A stretch of DNA of 64,000 bases, from positions 62,001 to 126,000 of the forward strand of contig CAZOUY010000001.1 in assembly GCA_964583155.1 (NCBI GenBank), in the 5' to 3' direction. Both the position numbers and the translations under genes were made by a program. The number at the start of each line of letters is the position of its first letter. Position 1 is the stretch's first letter. Source of the DNA: CAG-826 sp964583155. Lineage in GTDB: Bacteria > Bacillota_I > Bacilli_A > RFN20 > CAG-826. This document shows positions 1-8,855 of this stretch, piece after piece. Below the pieces are notes generated by a model, which did no database searches, had not been told where the DNA came from, and saw only the letters and a program-made list of their open reading frames with translations.

Positions 1-1698
1 GACATTGAAGAAGATAATGAATATGATGAACCGAAATCGTCGACGGCCCCGAGTGTCTTCGCCGATGAATTAGAACCGAAGAACGATACTCCTATCATCA
101 GTGAGCATCCCGAAGCCACGGTTCCCACGGCTAGCAAGGTCAGTTATCGAGCTTCCGCGCCGTTTGAACCTCCTGTTACTGTCACTATTAATAAAAATCC
201 AACACCGAAAGAGAAAGGAAATTATGATATGCCTCCCTATGTGTACCCAAGCCTTGAATTACTGAACGTTTATGAAAATACTGATGTCGATGAAGAAAAT
301 AATGTCGTCGCTTTAGAACGGCAAAAAGCGATTAACGAGCTATTTGGCGATTTTGGAATCGGAGCGACCATTTCCGGTTATAAAATCGGTCCATCGGTCA
401 CTCGCTTTGATGTTTTGATGAATCGCGATGTTTCTGTGAACATTGTTGATAAATATATTAACGATATTTCCGCTCGTTTAGGTGGAGTGGGAGCCCGTTT
501 TGAAAAGATTGTGCGCGGTAAGGTGACTTCGGGGCTAGAAATACCAAACGCCAAAGCGACAACCGTCTCTTTAAAGGAGTGCCTAGCACCATTTATCAAT
601 GATCGTAAATATCGCTATTTTGTCCCCTTTGGTAAGGATATTACCGGGGATATCATCGGCGTCAACGTTACCAATTATCCGCACCTTTTAGTCGCCGGCT
701 CTACCGGATCCGGTAAATCGGTTTTTATGCATTGCTTGATCATGTCCTTATTGATGAAAGCTTCGCCTGCGGAGTTAAGAATCATGCTCATCGATCCGAA
801 AAGAGTCGAGATGTCAATGTATCGCGATATTCCGCACCTGTTATGTCCCATTATTTCGGATTATGATCAATCAAAGGTGGCAATGAATCGTTTGGTTATG
901 GAAATGGAAAATCGTTACACGATGTTTGAACAGGTGGGCGTTTCGAAAATTTCGCAATATAATGAATATGCGGAGGAAGAGCATCTAGAGCCGATGCCAC
1001 TTATCATCGTAGTAATCGATGAATATGCTGATTTAGTGGAAAACTGCAAGGATATTGGTGGCCCGGTGGTCAAGCTGGCAGCGAAATCCCGTGCCTGCGG
1101 TATCCATTTAGTCATTTCGACTCAAAGACCATCCGTCGATGTTATCACGGGTGTAATTAAAGCCAATCTTCCGACCAGAGTGGCCTTGCGTGTCGCGAAG
1201 GCCATCGACTCGCAGACCATTTTAGGTGAAGGGGGAGCCGAAAAGCTTTTAGGATATGGTGATATGTTAGTCGATTGTCAGGAAATTCCTGGTATTGGCT
1301 TTACGCGTCTTCAATCACCCTATGTCGATAATAAAGAAATTCGGCGAGTCGTTAGCTTTTTAAAAGAGCATTATCCGACAAACTATAATCCAAACTTCCT
1401 CGATCTAACGGATCGATCGGCCGCCGGACCCGCTTATCCTGGCTCCGGGGGGACGGTCACTCGCGATGATCGCTATGAAGAGGTTAAAGCCTTTGTCATG
1501 GATTTAGATGAGGTTTCCATTTCGGAAATTCAGCGTAAAATGGGATTAGGTTTTCCTAAAGCCGCCCGGATTATGGACCAATTAGAAGAAGCGGGAGTCG
1601 TTTCAAAACCAACATCAGGCAGCAATCGTCGTAAGGTCCTCATTCACAATCAATCGGCTCTAGAGGAAAGTGATGATAAGGATGACAAGGATGCATAG
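1..1698 (+). CDS. FtsK/SpoIIIE-type DNA translocase, 3' part (5' end outside window)
   Basis: Hexameric ATP-driven pump that moves double-stranded DNA through the division or sporulation septum. Only the cytoplasmic part is visible: the reading frame is open from base 1, so the first internal ATG at 229 is not the start and the membrane domain lies upstream. The first ~75 visible residues are a low-complexity acidic/proline linker. Counting from that ATG, the motor follows with Walker A GSTGSGKS near residue 157 and Walker B IIVVIDEYADL. A winged-helix gamma domain lies near the C-terminus (EVSISEIQRKMGLGFPKAAR region), which in the family reads polar KOPS/SRS sequences. Next come the two M16 peptidase genes, the same order as the Bacillus spoIIIE-ymfF-ymfH region. 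FtsK versus SpoIIIE cannot be decided without the N-terminus. Confidence 0.93.
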   Translation, partial: DIEEDNEYDEPKSSTAPSVFADELEPKNDTPIISEHPEATVPTASKVSYRASAPFEPPVTVTINKNPTPKEKGNYDMPPYVYPSLELLNVYENTDVDEENNVVALERQKAINELFGDFGIGATISGYKIGPSVTRFDVLMNRDVSVNIVDKYINDISARLGGVGARFEKIVRGKVTSGLEIPNAKATTVSLKECLAPFINDRKYRYFVPFGKDITGDIIGVNVTNYPHLLVAGSTGSGKSVFMHCLIMSLLMKASPAELRIMLIDPKRVEMSMYRDIPHLLCPIISDYDQSKVAMNRLVMEMENRYTMFEQVGVSKISQYNEYAEEEHLEPMPLIIVVIDEYADLVENCKDIGGPVVKLAAKSRACGIHLVISTQRPSVDVITGVIKANLPTRVALRVAKAIDSQTILGEGGAEKLLGYGDMLVDCQEIPGIGFTRLQSPYVDNKEIRRVVSFLKEHYPTNYNPNFLDLTDRSAAGPAYPGSGGTVTRDDRYEEVKAFVMDLDEVSISEIQRKMGLGFPKAARIMDQLEEAGVVSKPTSGSNRRKVLIHNQSALEESDDKDDKDA

Positions 1699-2893
1699 AT
1701 ATTATAAGGATGATCGTTTCCATTCGCATGTGATGACCATTTATACGATGCTTCCTTTTCGTCGTGAGGATTTGCCGGTTCTCACTCTACTATCCTTCGT
1801 TTTAAAAAATCGCGCTCGCGGATATCCGCATCAGCACCAAATCATCGCGGCCAGTGAAAATTTGTACGCTCTTGATCTATCCTTTTCGCATTTTTTTAAT
1901 AAGGATAATCTCGTTTTTTATGTGACCTTCAATGTCGTTGATGAAAAACTAGTTCTTGATGATGATTTATATCAGAAGGCCATTGATTTTATCTATCTTT
2001 TGGCATTTGATTACTATTTACCGCGCTATAATGAGCGTCTAATTGCCGAGCAAAAAGAGATCGTGACCAATCTTTTATTCGAACTAGAAAATCGTCCCTC
2101 CTATATCGCTTCCCAAGGCTTTTATAAGGCCTTAGATGACAATTGGCTTTTATCCATACCGAATTATGGAACGGTTGATGAGATTCATCGCGTTACTAAA
2201 AGCGATTTAATCGATCTACATCAGCGCATTATCAAGGCACCTAAGGCATATATTGGTGTCGGTCCAGGCGAAGAAAAGAAGATTAAAAAGGCTTTAAACA
2301 AGTATTTTGTTTTCCATGGACAGCTACCGCTTTATCAGCATTATCAACGCCAAAATAGCGATGTGATCGAAGTCATTCAAGAAAAAGAGATCCAGCAGTC
2401 GCGTATTATGATGGGCTATCGTTTAAATGAAGAGTGCAATTATTATGAGGCTCAGCTTTTGAGCGCACTGATCGGCGAATTGGGAATCAGTCGCCTTTTT
2501 GTCGAGGTCCGGGAAAAACGTGGCCTTTGCTACAGCATTTCCTCATCTTTAAACGCTTATAATCAGATGCTTTTTATCGCGGCCGGTGTCAGCACTTCGC
2601 GCCTTGATGAAGCACAAGACGCCATCAGAGAAGTCATCGCGCATCTTCATTTTTCACATTTAGAGGTCAAAAAGGCGAAGAGTTTAATAAAATCATCGCT
2701 TTTGTCGAATAGCGATCACAATTTGGGTATCATGCAGATGATGGTCCGAAATCTTCGTTCCGGTGACCTACACTTTGATATTGAGCGCCTGATCGCAGGC
2801 TATGAGCAAGTGACGCCCAAGCGCCTCAACCTTTTAGCGCGTCATCTAATCTATCAAGGATCCTATGTTTTAAAGGGAGTGATTCACTCATGA
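1682..2893 (+). CDS. M16-family peptidase-like protein, non-catalytic partner (YmfF type)
   Basis: Insulinase-fold protein of about 403 residues. It has no HxxEH zinc motif in its N-terminal half, but keeps the C-terminal M16 signature REKRGLCYS, which in split M16 enzymes sits in the subunit that helps bind substrate. It therefore looks like the non-catalytic half of a heterodimer with the next gene, which does carry HFLEH. The family is annotated in Bacillus as YmfF (also linked to EF-P modification in databases). Candidate starts are GTG 1670 and ATG 1673, 1682 and 1691; I prefer 1682 because a GAGGAAAG ribosome site ends about 11 bases before it. It overlaps the translocase gene and the next gene (ATGA), indicating translational coupling. 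Confidence 0.85.
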   Translation: MTRMHRYYKDDRFHSHVMTIYTMLPFRREDLPVLTLLSFVLKNRARGYPHQHQIIAASENLYALDLSFSHFFNKDNLVFYVTFNVVDEKLVLDDDLYQKAIDFIYLLAFDYYLPRYNERLIAEQKEIVTNLLFELENRPSYIASQGFYKALDDNWLLSIPNYGTVDEIHRVTKSDLIDLHQRIIKAPKAYIGVGPGEEKKIKKALNKYFVFHGQLPLYQHYQRQNSDVIEVIQEKEIQQSRIMMGYRLNEECNYYEAQLLSALIGELGISRLFVEVREKRGLCYSISSSLNAYNQMLFIAAGVSTSRLDEAQDAIREVIAHLHFSHLEVKKAKSLIKSSLLSNSDHNLGIMQMMVRNLRSGDLHFDIERLIAGYEQVTPKRLNLLARHLIYQGSYVLKGVIHS

Positions 2894-4137
2894 AAGCATT
2901 TTGGAAACAGGAGGACCATCATCTTGATAATGGCTTGTCGGTTCATATCATCAATCGTCCTGGTTATCATACCTTTTCTTGTTACGTGGCTATTCCGGTG
3001 GGGTCATTAGCTTCCGCTTATCAAATCGATGGTAAACCAACACCTTCAGGAATCGCCCATTTTTTAGAGCATCGTCTTTTTGATACCAAGAAGGGTGATG
3101 CATTCGCGCTTTTTTCCGCACTAGGATGCGATGCGAATGCCTTTACTACTTATGAATACACAGCTTACTACTTTGAAACGGCTAATAATCTCCTAGAAGG
3201 ATTAAAGATTCTCTTGAACATGACCAATCATCTGACCTTTGATGAAGAAGCGGTCGCTAAAGAGAAGCCGATTATCGTGGAAGAATTAAAAATGCACCTC
3301 GATCAGCCGCATAACCGCTTATACAAGGGCTTGCTAGATTCATTGGTTATGAATTCTCCTCTTAAGGATGAAATTGTCGGTGATGAATCGGCGATTAACA
3401 AGACCACTTTAGATGACTTAAAAAGAGTATTTAGTACGTATTATCGCCTCGATAAAATGCATTTGTTTATTTTTGGAGATATCCCTGACACCCTTTTAAG
3501 GGATCTACAAAAAATCAAATTACCATCCTCTGATCCCGATCATCATCTCGAAAGAGTGGTGCCTTCGGAGGAGGAAACCATCAAAAAGGACTACGAAATG
3601 ACCAAGATGGATGTTCCGTTACCTTTAATAGCGGTTGGGATGAAGACCGTTAAATTAAAAGAATCTTTGAATTTATCCAATGAGCAATATGAGATTTTAA
3701 ATGAGGTGGTGACCAATCTCTTGTTTTCGGATGCGAGCCAGCTTTTGCAGGAAATGCATCGAGAGAATTTGGTTGATACTTCGGTCTCCGGAGGTCTTCT
3801 ATCAGTCGATGATGTCGATATTATCTACGTGATGACGAGCAGTCATAAAAAAGAGCAGATCATCAAAAAATTCCAATATTTTCTTAGTCATCTTGATCAA
3901 TATCTATCGCCTAAAGATCTTAAAAGAGCGATTTCTGCATGCTATGGAAATGCCCTTTTGAATTTAGACGGCCAGGATTTTCCTTATCAATTAGTGTCAC
4001 GATATATGCGAGATATCGATTATTTAAAAGAGCTACAGGAATATGAGACTATTGATTATAAGATTGTGAAACGTTATATTGAACAATGGCGGAATAAAAG
4101 GATCGCGGTTCATATTGTTTTGAACGAGGAGCAATAA
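2890..4137 (+). CDS. M16-family zinc peptidase, catalytic partner (YmfH type)
   Basis: Predicted zinc metallopeptidase of 415 residues. The inverted zinc motif HFLEH occupies residues 57-61, and the third ligand is likely a Glu in the VEE motif near residue 131, about 70 residues downstream as expected for M16 (HxxEH-x~75-E). The C-terminal half lacks the RGLCYS-type motif that the upstream protein has, so the two genes together make one full M16 active unit. The start ATG overlaps the upstream stop as ATGA. No signal peptide is visible, so it is cytoplasmic. Substrate is unknown from sequence; in Bacillus the homologous pair sits next to spoIIIE as here. Confidence 0.88.
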   Translation: MKAFWKQEDHHLDNGLSVHIINRPGYHTFSCYVAIPVGSLASAYQIDGKPTPSGIAHFLEHRLFDTKKGDAFALFSALGCDANAFTTYEYTAYYFETANNLLEGLKILLNMTNHLTFDEEAVAKEKPIIVEELKMHLDQPHNRLYKGLLDSLVMNSPLKDEIVGDESAINKTTLDDLKRVFSTYYRLDKMHLFIFGDIPDTLLRDLQKIKLPSSDPDHHLERVVPSEEETIKKDYEMTKMDVPLPLIAVGMKTVKLKESLNLSNEQYEILNEVVTNLLFSDASQLLQEMHRENLVDTSVSGGLLSVDDVDIIYVMTSSHKKEQIIKKFQYFLSHLDQYLSPKDLKRAISACYGNALLNLDGQDFPYQLVSRYMRDIDYLKELQEYETIDYKIVKRYIEQWRNKRIAVHIVLNEEQ

Positions 4138-4139
4138 AG

Positions 4140-4457
4140 ATGGAAGTGGGAATAGATATCGTTTATATTAATCGCTTAGAGGACAAACCGGCTTTGGCAA
4201 AAAGATTACTGAGTATAGAGGAATTTGCTCTCTATCAGAATGCGGTTCATAAAGCCCAATTTTTAGCGGGGCGTTTGGCGGCCCGTGAAGCCTTTGTCAA
4301 GGCTAACAAAGGAAAAATAGATTTCCATGATTTTCATAATATTCGGGTCTTATATGATGAAAATCACGCTCCCTATTTGGAGTATCAGGGTCAAAGATAT
4401 AAGGTGTCAATCTCGCATGACGGGGATTACGCAATTGCAATACTAGTGATGGAGTGA
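4140..4457 (+). CDS. acpS: holo-[acyl-carrier-protein] synthase
   Basis: Transfers 4'-phosphopantetheine from coenzyme A to a serine of acyl carrier protein, switching on fatty acid synthesis. The protein has 105 residues, a little short for the family (about 115-125). It shows the two AcpS signatures: VGIDIVYINRL at residues 3-13, with the magnesium-binding Asp, and LAGRLAAREAFVKA near residue 41, with the second acidic ligand. The C-terminal SISHDGDYAIA strand is also typical. A GAGGAG ribosome site lies just upstream, inside the end of the peptidase gene. It is packed tightly between the M16 pair and the pullulanase gene. Confidence 0.93.
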   Translation: MEVGIDIVYINRLEDKPALAKRLLSIEEFALYQNAVHKAQFLAGRLAAREAFVKANKGKIDFHDFHNIRVLYDENHAPYLEYQGQRYKVSISHDGDYAIAILVME

Positions 4458-4462
4458 TGTTT

Positions 4463-6598
4463 ATGAAAGAAAAGTTTTATGCTGAGTTTATCGATCGAAA
4501 AACGATTCGCGTTATTTATGTATTTGAGGTCAATGATTTAAACCGACAAAAGATATTTACCTTTATTGAAGATGGTATCGGCAAAGAGGTGCCGGCTATT
4601 TTAAAGGAAAAACGCGAGGATCTCCAAATGGAATATGTTCTCGGATTGCAATCATCGATCACCCTTGGTCACGATTTTTGTCTCGCGGATGAAAGCTATC
4701 AAACCATCCCTATTCATATTCTTTCTTTGCAAAAGGAGCCGTGGTTTGATCAAGAGTACACCTATTTGGGTCATGATCTTGGGATGCACTATGAGAAGAG
4801 CTATACCGAATTTCGTTTATGGACCCCCTTCGCGAGCAAGGTCGTCGTCCTTTTATCGCAGGATGATGAGAATTATGAATTCGAAATGCAGAGAACTTCG
4901 CAGGGTGTTTACTATTTGAAGGTGGAAAAAGATTTGGAATTAGCCACTTATCTTTATCAAGCGACGATTGAAGGACGTCTTCAGACCGCACCTGATCCTT
5001 ATGCTGTCGCGTCAACCGCCAATGGAACGCATTCCGTTGTCGTCTCTTTAAAGAAAACAACGGTTGATTTTCATCGTGAGATGCTTCCGCCCTTTAAAAG
5101 ATACACCGATGCGGTGATTTATGAAACGAGCGTTCGTGATCTCACGAGCTTTCGTGATAGTGATGTCGTGCACAAGGGGAAGTTTTTAGGAGTTGTGGAG
5201 GAGCATCGCCATAGCAAAAACGGGGCGATGGTCGGTTTAGATCACCTCAAGAAATTGGGAATCACCCATCTACAATTGCTACCGATTTTTGACTTTGCGA
5301 CAGTGGATGAAGAAAATCCCGATCGTCTCTATAATTGGGGCTATGATCCGGCACAATATAATGTTCCTGAGGGAAGCTATGCCTCGGATCCTCATGATCC
5401 CTATGCGCGGATCACCGAATTAAAGAAAATGGTGCAGGTTCTCCATCTTAATGGCATCCGGGTAAATATGGATGTTGTCTATAATCATATCTATGATCAA
5501 AGAACATCCCCCTTTGAGATTCTTTGTCCGGGTTATTATTTCCGTAAGCATGATGATGGTCGAGTATCAAATGGATCATTCTGTGGAAACGATCTAGCAA
5601 GTGAAAAACCGATGGTTCGTTCCTTCATAATCGATTCCTGCTGTTATTGGCTTGAAGAATACGGAATCGATGGTTTTCGCTTTGATTTGATGGGGATTTT
5701 AGATATTAAAACGATGCAGGAATTAGCTGAACGCGTTAAGGAAATACGCCCCGATATCATGCTTTATGGGGAAGGCTGGAATATGCCGACCGCTTTAAGG
5801 GATGATCAAAAGGCCATGATGGGTAATGCCCATTTATTACCATCATATGCCTTCTTTAATGATGCCTATCGCGATATCGTCAAAGGAAAAACGAGCGCTG
5901 ATGAGCTGGCTGTTTGTGGCTATTTATTAGGTCAAAATGACTATATCGAAGGATTTAAATTTGCCTGGATGGGATCATGCAAAGACTATTGCTTTCCACC
6001 GCTATTTTCGTCGCTTAGTCAATCGATCAATTATGTCGAATGTCATGATAATAACACCTTATACGATAAGATTTCGGTCGCTTGCCCTCATGATAATCAT
6101 GAGCAGCGTTTGCGGCGTGTCGTTTTGGTGAACGAAGTCATTCTTCTTTCCTATGGCATTCCTTTCATTCATATGGGACAAGAGATCGGTTTAACAAAAT
6201 TCCATGACCACAATTCCTATCGCTCCGGCGATCGCTATAATCAATTTGATTATCAGAAGCTTGAAGAGCGGAAATGGATGGCCAAATGTATGAACGACAT
6301 CATTCAAGTTAGAAAAATGTTTTCCTTCTTACGATTTGATGAGACCCGTCAATTGGAGGGTCTATTCCGTTTTGAAAATTTGGATAATGGGGGATTATTG
6401 ATCGATTATATCAATCAAGAAGCGATTGCCCCGTTTTTGAGCTTTAAGATTTTTATTAATCCCAGTGTGCGTACGATTTATTATGATTTGAAGGAATATT
6501 ATCGCGTATTATTTAATGAGGCCGGATTATTAAAGGATGAAATGTATTCGCAATCATTGATGATCAATGGTTTGACGGTGGTCATTGTCGCGAAATAA
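4463..6598 (+). CDS. pulA: Type I pullulanase (alpha-1,6-glucan debranching enzyme, GH13)
   Basis: Hydrolyses alpha-1,6 branch points of glycogen, pullulan or starch fragments. There is no signal peptide, so it acts inside the cell. The order is an N-terminal CBM48-like region, then a GH13 barrel. Visible motifs are YNWGYDPAQYN near residue 293, specific for type I pullulanases; region I VNMDVVYNH near 337; region II GFRFDLMG near 406 with the nucleophile Asp; region III YGEGW near 437 with the acid/base Glu; and region IV HDNNT near 531. About 711 residues is normal for the family. A GGAG site at 4450-4453 sits 9 bases before ATG 4463, so I prefer this start over GTG 4454. Confidence 0.93.
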   Translation: MKEKFYAEFIDRKTIRVIYVFEVNDLNRQKIFTFIEDGIGKEVPAILKEKREDLQMEYVLGLQSSITLGHDFCLADESYQTIPIHILSLQKEPWFDQEYTYLGHDLGMHYEKSYTEFRLWTPFASKVVVLLSQDDENYEFEMQRTSQGVYYLKVEKDLELATYLYQATIEGRLQTAPDPYAVASTANGTHSVVVSLKKTTVDFHREMLPPFKRYTDAVIYETSVRDLTSFRDSDVVHKGKFLGVVEEHRHSKNGAMVGLDHLKKLGITHLQLLPIFDFATVDEENPDRLYNWGYDPAQYNVPEGSYASDPHDPYARITELKKMVQVLHLNGIRVNMDVVYNHIYDQRTSPFEILCPGYYFRKHDDGRVSNGSFCGNDLASEKPMVRSFIIDSCCYWLEEYGIDGFRFDLMGILDIKTMQELAERVKEIRPDIMLYGEGWNMPTALRDDQKAMMGNAHLLPSYAFFNDAYRDIVKGKTSADELAVCGYLLGQNDYIEGFKFAWMGSCKDYCFPPLFSSLSQSINYVECHDNNTLYDKISVACPHDNHEQRLRRVVLVNEVILLSYGIPFIHMGQEIGLTKFHDHNSYRSGDRYNQFDYQKLEERKWMAKCMNDIIQVRKMFSFLRFDETRQLEGLFRFENLDNGGLLIDYINQEAIAPFLSFKIFINPSVRTIYYDLKEYYRVLFNEAGLLKDEMYSQSLMINGLTVVIVAK

Positions 6599-6650
6599 GA
6601 ATAGTCATTTGTAGGGTTTTATGCTAAAGTAAATAGGAGAGGAAAAGGTC

Positions 6651-7439
6651 ATGAAGTATCCGAGATATGTTTTCCGTGTTGGGGGATTAATCATTCGCAA
6701 TTTGTTTTGGATCCATAATTGGGCGCGTCATTTAGATAAGCATCCTTTGGAGGAACGCTACCAACGATTACGGAAATTAGTGATGAAGGTCAATAAAGGC
6801 TTGAGCATGGAATTTCATGTTCAGGGTTTGGAGAATATTCCGATGACGGATGATTCTTTTTTGATTATTCCCAATCATCAATCGATGATCGATCCGTTGG
6901 TGCTCATTCCGTATTTTGAAAAGCCCATATCCTTTATCGCCAAAAAAGAAACCAAAAAATCGCATGTTATTGATAATGTCATGCGCATTGTCGAAGGGGT
7001 CTATATCGACCGCGATAATCTCCGCCAGGAATTGAAGGTTATCCGTCATGTCATCAATGCCTTAGGCACCAATAGAATGTCATGGACCGTTTTTGCGGAG
7101 GGCTCACGTAGTAAGCACGAGGACCATCATATGAATGAACTCAAGGCGGGGACATTTAAGATCGCCATGGATAGTCATAAGATGATTCTTCCGGTCGCTA
7201 TTTATGGTAGCTTCCGAGTTTTGCCGACTAAATATAAGAATAAGATAAATCCCATTCAGGTTCATATCTTAAAGCCCATTCCCTATGAAGAATACGCGAC
7301 AAAAAAATCCTTTGAGATCGCTAAAATGGTGGAGGATCGCCTGCGGGAAGAGGTGGAAGCCATGCGACTTTTAGATGAGGAATACATGCAAGAAATCGCG
7401 ATGCGCAAAAAACGAAAAAAAACGAAAAAGGCCAAATAA
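6651..7439 (+). CDS. plsC: 1-acyl-sn-glycerol-3-phosphate acyltransferase (PlsC family)
   Basis: Adds the second acyl chain to lysophosphatidic acid in phospholipid synthesis, at the membrane. The 262-residue protein carries the acyltransferase block I NHQSMID (the NHx4D catalytic motif, near residue 81), a block III variant FAEGSRSK near residue 150, and a later proline block LPVAIYGS. The C-terminus is very lysine-rich. The start follows a strong purine ribosome site (AGGAGAGGAAAAGG). The gene ends at a bidirectional hairpin terminator shared with the convergent methyltransferase gene. Confidence 0.9.
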   Translation: MKYPRYVFRVGGLIIRNLFWIHNWARHLDKHPLEERYQRLRKLVMKVNKGLSMEFHVQGLENIPMTDDSFLIIPNHQSMIDPLVLIPYFEKPISFIAKKETKKSHVIDNVMRIVEGVYIDRDNLRQELKVIRHVINALGTNRMSWTVFAEGSRSKHEDHHMNELKAGTFKIAMDSHKMILPVAIYGSFRVLPTKYKNKINPIQVHILKPIPYEEYATKKSFEIAKMVEDRLREEVEAMRLLDEEYMQEIAMRKKRKKTKKAK

Positions 7440-7465
7440 AAATGTGATGGATTCATCACATTTTT
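7438..7465. terminator. Bidirectional intrinsic terminator between plsC and rsmF
   Basis: A perfect 10-bp stem (AAATGTGATG with CATCACATTT) closes a 4-base loop, flanked by A residues on the left and T residues on the right, so it can end transcription in both directions. It overlaps the stop codon region of the minus-strand gene. Confidence 0.85.
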
Positions 7466-8748
7466 TTATGACGTAGCCCTTTAGGATAACAGTTTTTAGC
7501 TTGTCCATTGCTAAATCGGATAAAGCCCAAAGGTAAATTATGATAGGAAACAGTGTAGTAGCCCTTATCGGCTAAATCAAGCGCTAAGGACTCACCATTT
7601 AAGTATGAAGCGCATTGCTCTTCGTCTAATTCGATATTTCGCTCCCACGATAAATAGCGGGCCAAGGCCAAACTCGGAATGATGCGCTCCTTCTGTGCTT
7701 CACCGATCTCCAACCCGGCGCGGATAACGGTTAAATTATCAAGATTAAAGGGATAGGGTAAGCCATATATCTTTTTATTCCTTTCCAAAAGAAAGAGATC
7801 TTCAAGAGGAAATATTCTTAAATGAGGATGCTGATAAGGCTTGGCTTTTTTGCGCCAATCGCTTTTGGATGAAGATAGGCCCTTTTTATGGAGCAGGGCG
7901 ATGAATTGACCTTCGCCTCGATATAACGATGGCAAGAGATGAATGGTTCCGGGTAAGGACGGATGCTCATAAAACGAAGAATGAAAGGGAAGATGAATCA
8001 CTTCATAATTTTCATGCTCCTTTAAAAAGTTAAGAAGCGGCTCTTCATCCTCTTCATAAGAAAATGAACAGGTGGAATAAAGAAGAAAACCATCATCCGC
8101 TAGATAAAGATCAGCTAAAGAAAGCAAGTCCCTTTGTCTTTGAGCACAGGAAAGCACCTTTTCATATGTCCAATCCTCCTTCATCTCCGCTTGCTTTCGA
8201 AACATGCCCGAACCACTACATGGGGCATCGAGAATAACCGTATCAAAAAGATGATGAAAGCGGGTAGGAAAATGCTTAGGGTCCATAGCGGTCACAATCA
8301 CATTACTGAAGCCGAAACGCTCAATATTTTGCGATAACACGTTCGCCCGTTGATAGGATAAATCGTTAGATACGATGAGGGAGTCGGGATGGTTAAAAGC
8401 CGTTTGAATCGTTTTGCCGCCCGGAGCCGCGCAGATATCAAGAACGAGGCTTTGTGGCTTCAATTTTAAAAAAGAGGCCGCGAGCATCGCACTCGGATCC
8501 TGTAAATAAAAAGCCCCGGCTGCGTGAAAAAGGCTTTTTCCCAATGGGTATTCTTCCTTTTGATAATAAAAGGCGTGCGCGATCAAGGGATGCTTTTCAA
8601 CATGAGGAAAAAGACTGATAAAGTCATCATCCGTCATCTTTTGAGGATTGAGCAAGACCGCATGAGTATCGGGCTTATTTAATGATTCAAGAAGAGAATC
8701 GACAATTTCCGGCGGATAGTATTTTAATAAATGTTCAATAAAATCCAT
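7456..8748 (-). CDS. rsmF: rRNA (cytosine-C5)-methyltransferase, RsmF/NOL1-NOP2-Sun family
   Basis: SAM-dependent enzyme that methylates C5 of a cytosine in 16S rRNA. Motifs seen: the SAM-binding LDICAAPGGKT, DAPCSGSGMFRK (motif IV with the releasing Cys) and YSTCSFSYEED (motif VI with the nucleophile Cys). The C-terminal ~150 residues form the extra RsmF-type RNA-binding part. The start is placed at the ATG at 8748 because GGTGAG precedes it by 4-5 bases; an upstream ATG at 8766 has no ribosome site. It converges on plsC and diverges from dacF. Confidence 0.9.
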   Translation of the reverse strand: MDFIEHLLKYYPPEIVDSLLESLNKPDTHAVLLNPQKMTDDDFISLFPHVEKHPLIAHAFYYQKEEYPLGKSLFHAAGAFYLQDPSAMLAASFLKLKPQSLVLDICAAPGGKTIQTAFNHPDSLIVSNDLSYQRANVLSQNIERFGFSNVIVTAMDPKHFPTRFHHLFDTVILDAPCSGSGMFRKQAEMKEDWTYEKVLSCAQRQRDLLSLADLYLADDGFLLYSTCSFSYEEDEEPLLNFLKEHENYEVIHLPFHSSFYEHPSLPGTIHLLPSLYRGEGQFIALLHKKGLSSSKSDWRKKAKPYQHPHLRIFPLEDLFLLERNKKIYGLPYPFNLDNLTVIRAGLEIGEAQKERIIPSLALARYLSWERNIELDEEQCASYLNGESLALDLADKGYYTVSYHNLPLGFIRFSNGQAKNCYPKGLRHKKM

Positions 8749-8765
8749 ATTTCTCACCTTTTTCA

Positions 8766-8794
8766 TTGTAAAAGAAAAAAAGAAAAATTACTAT
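8766..8794 (+). promoter_or_regulatory. Possible vegetative-type promoter before dacF
   Basis: TTGTAA (8766-8771) and TACTAT (8789-8794) are separated by 17 bases, each matching the sigma-A consensus at 4 of 6 positions. dacF in Bacillus is read by forespore sigma factors, and I found no convincing sigma-F or sigma-G box here, so this is a weak call. Confidence 0.3.
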
Positions 8795-8855
8795 GCGCAA
8801 TTATCATAAGTTCTATTTTGGTGGATGGGGCATAAAGTGAAATGAGGTCGATATT

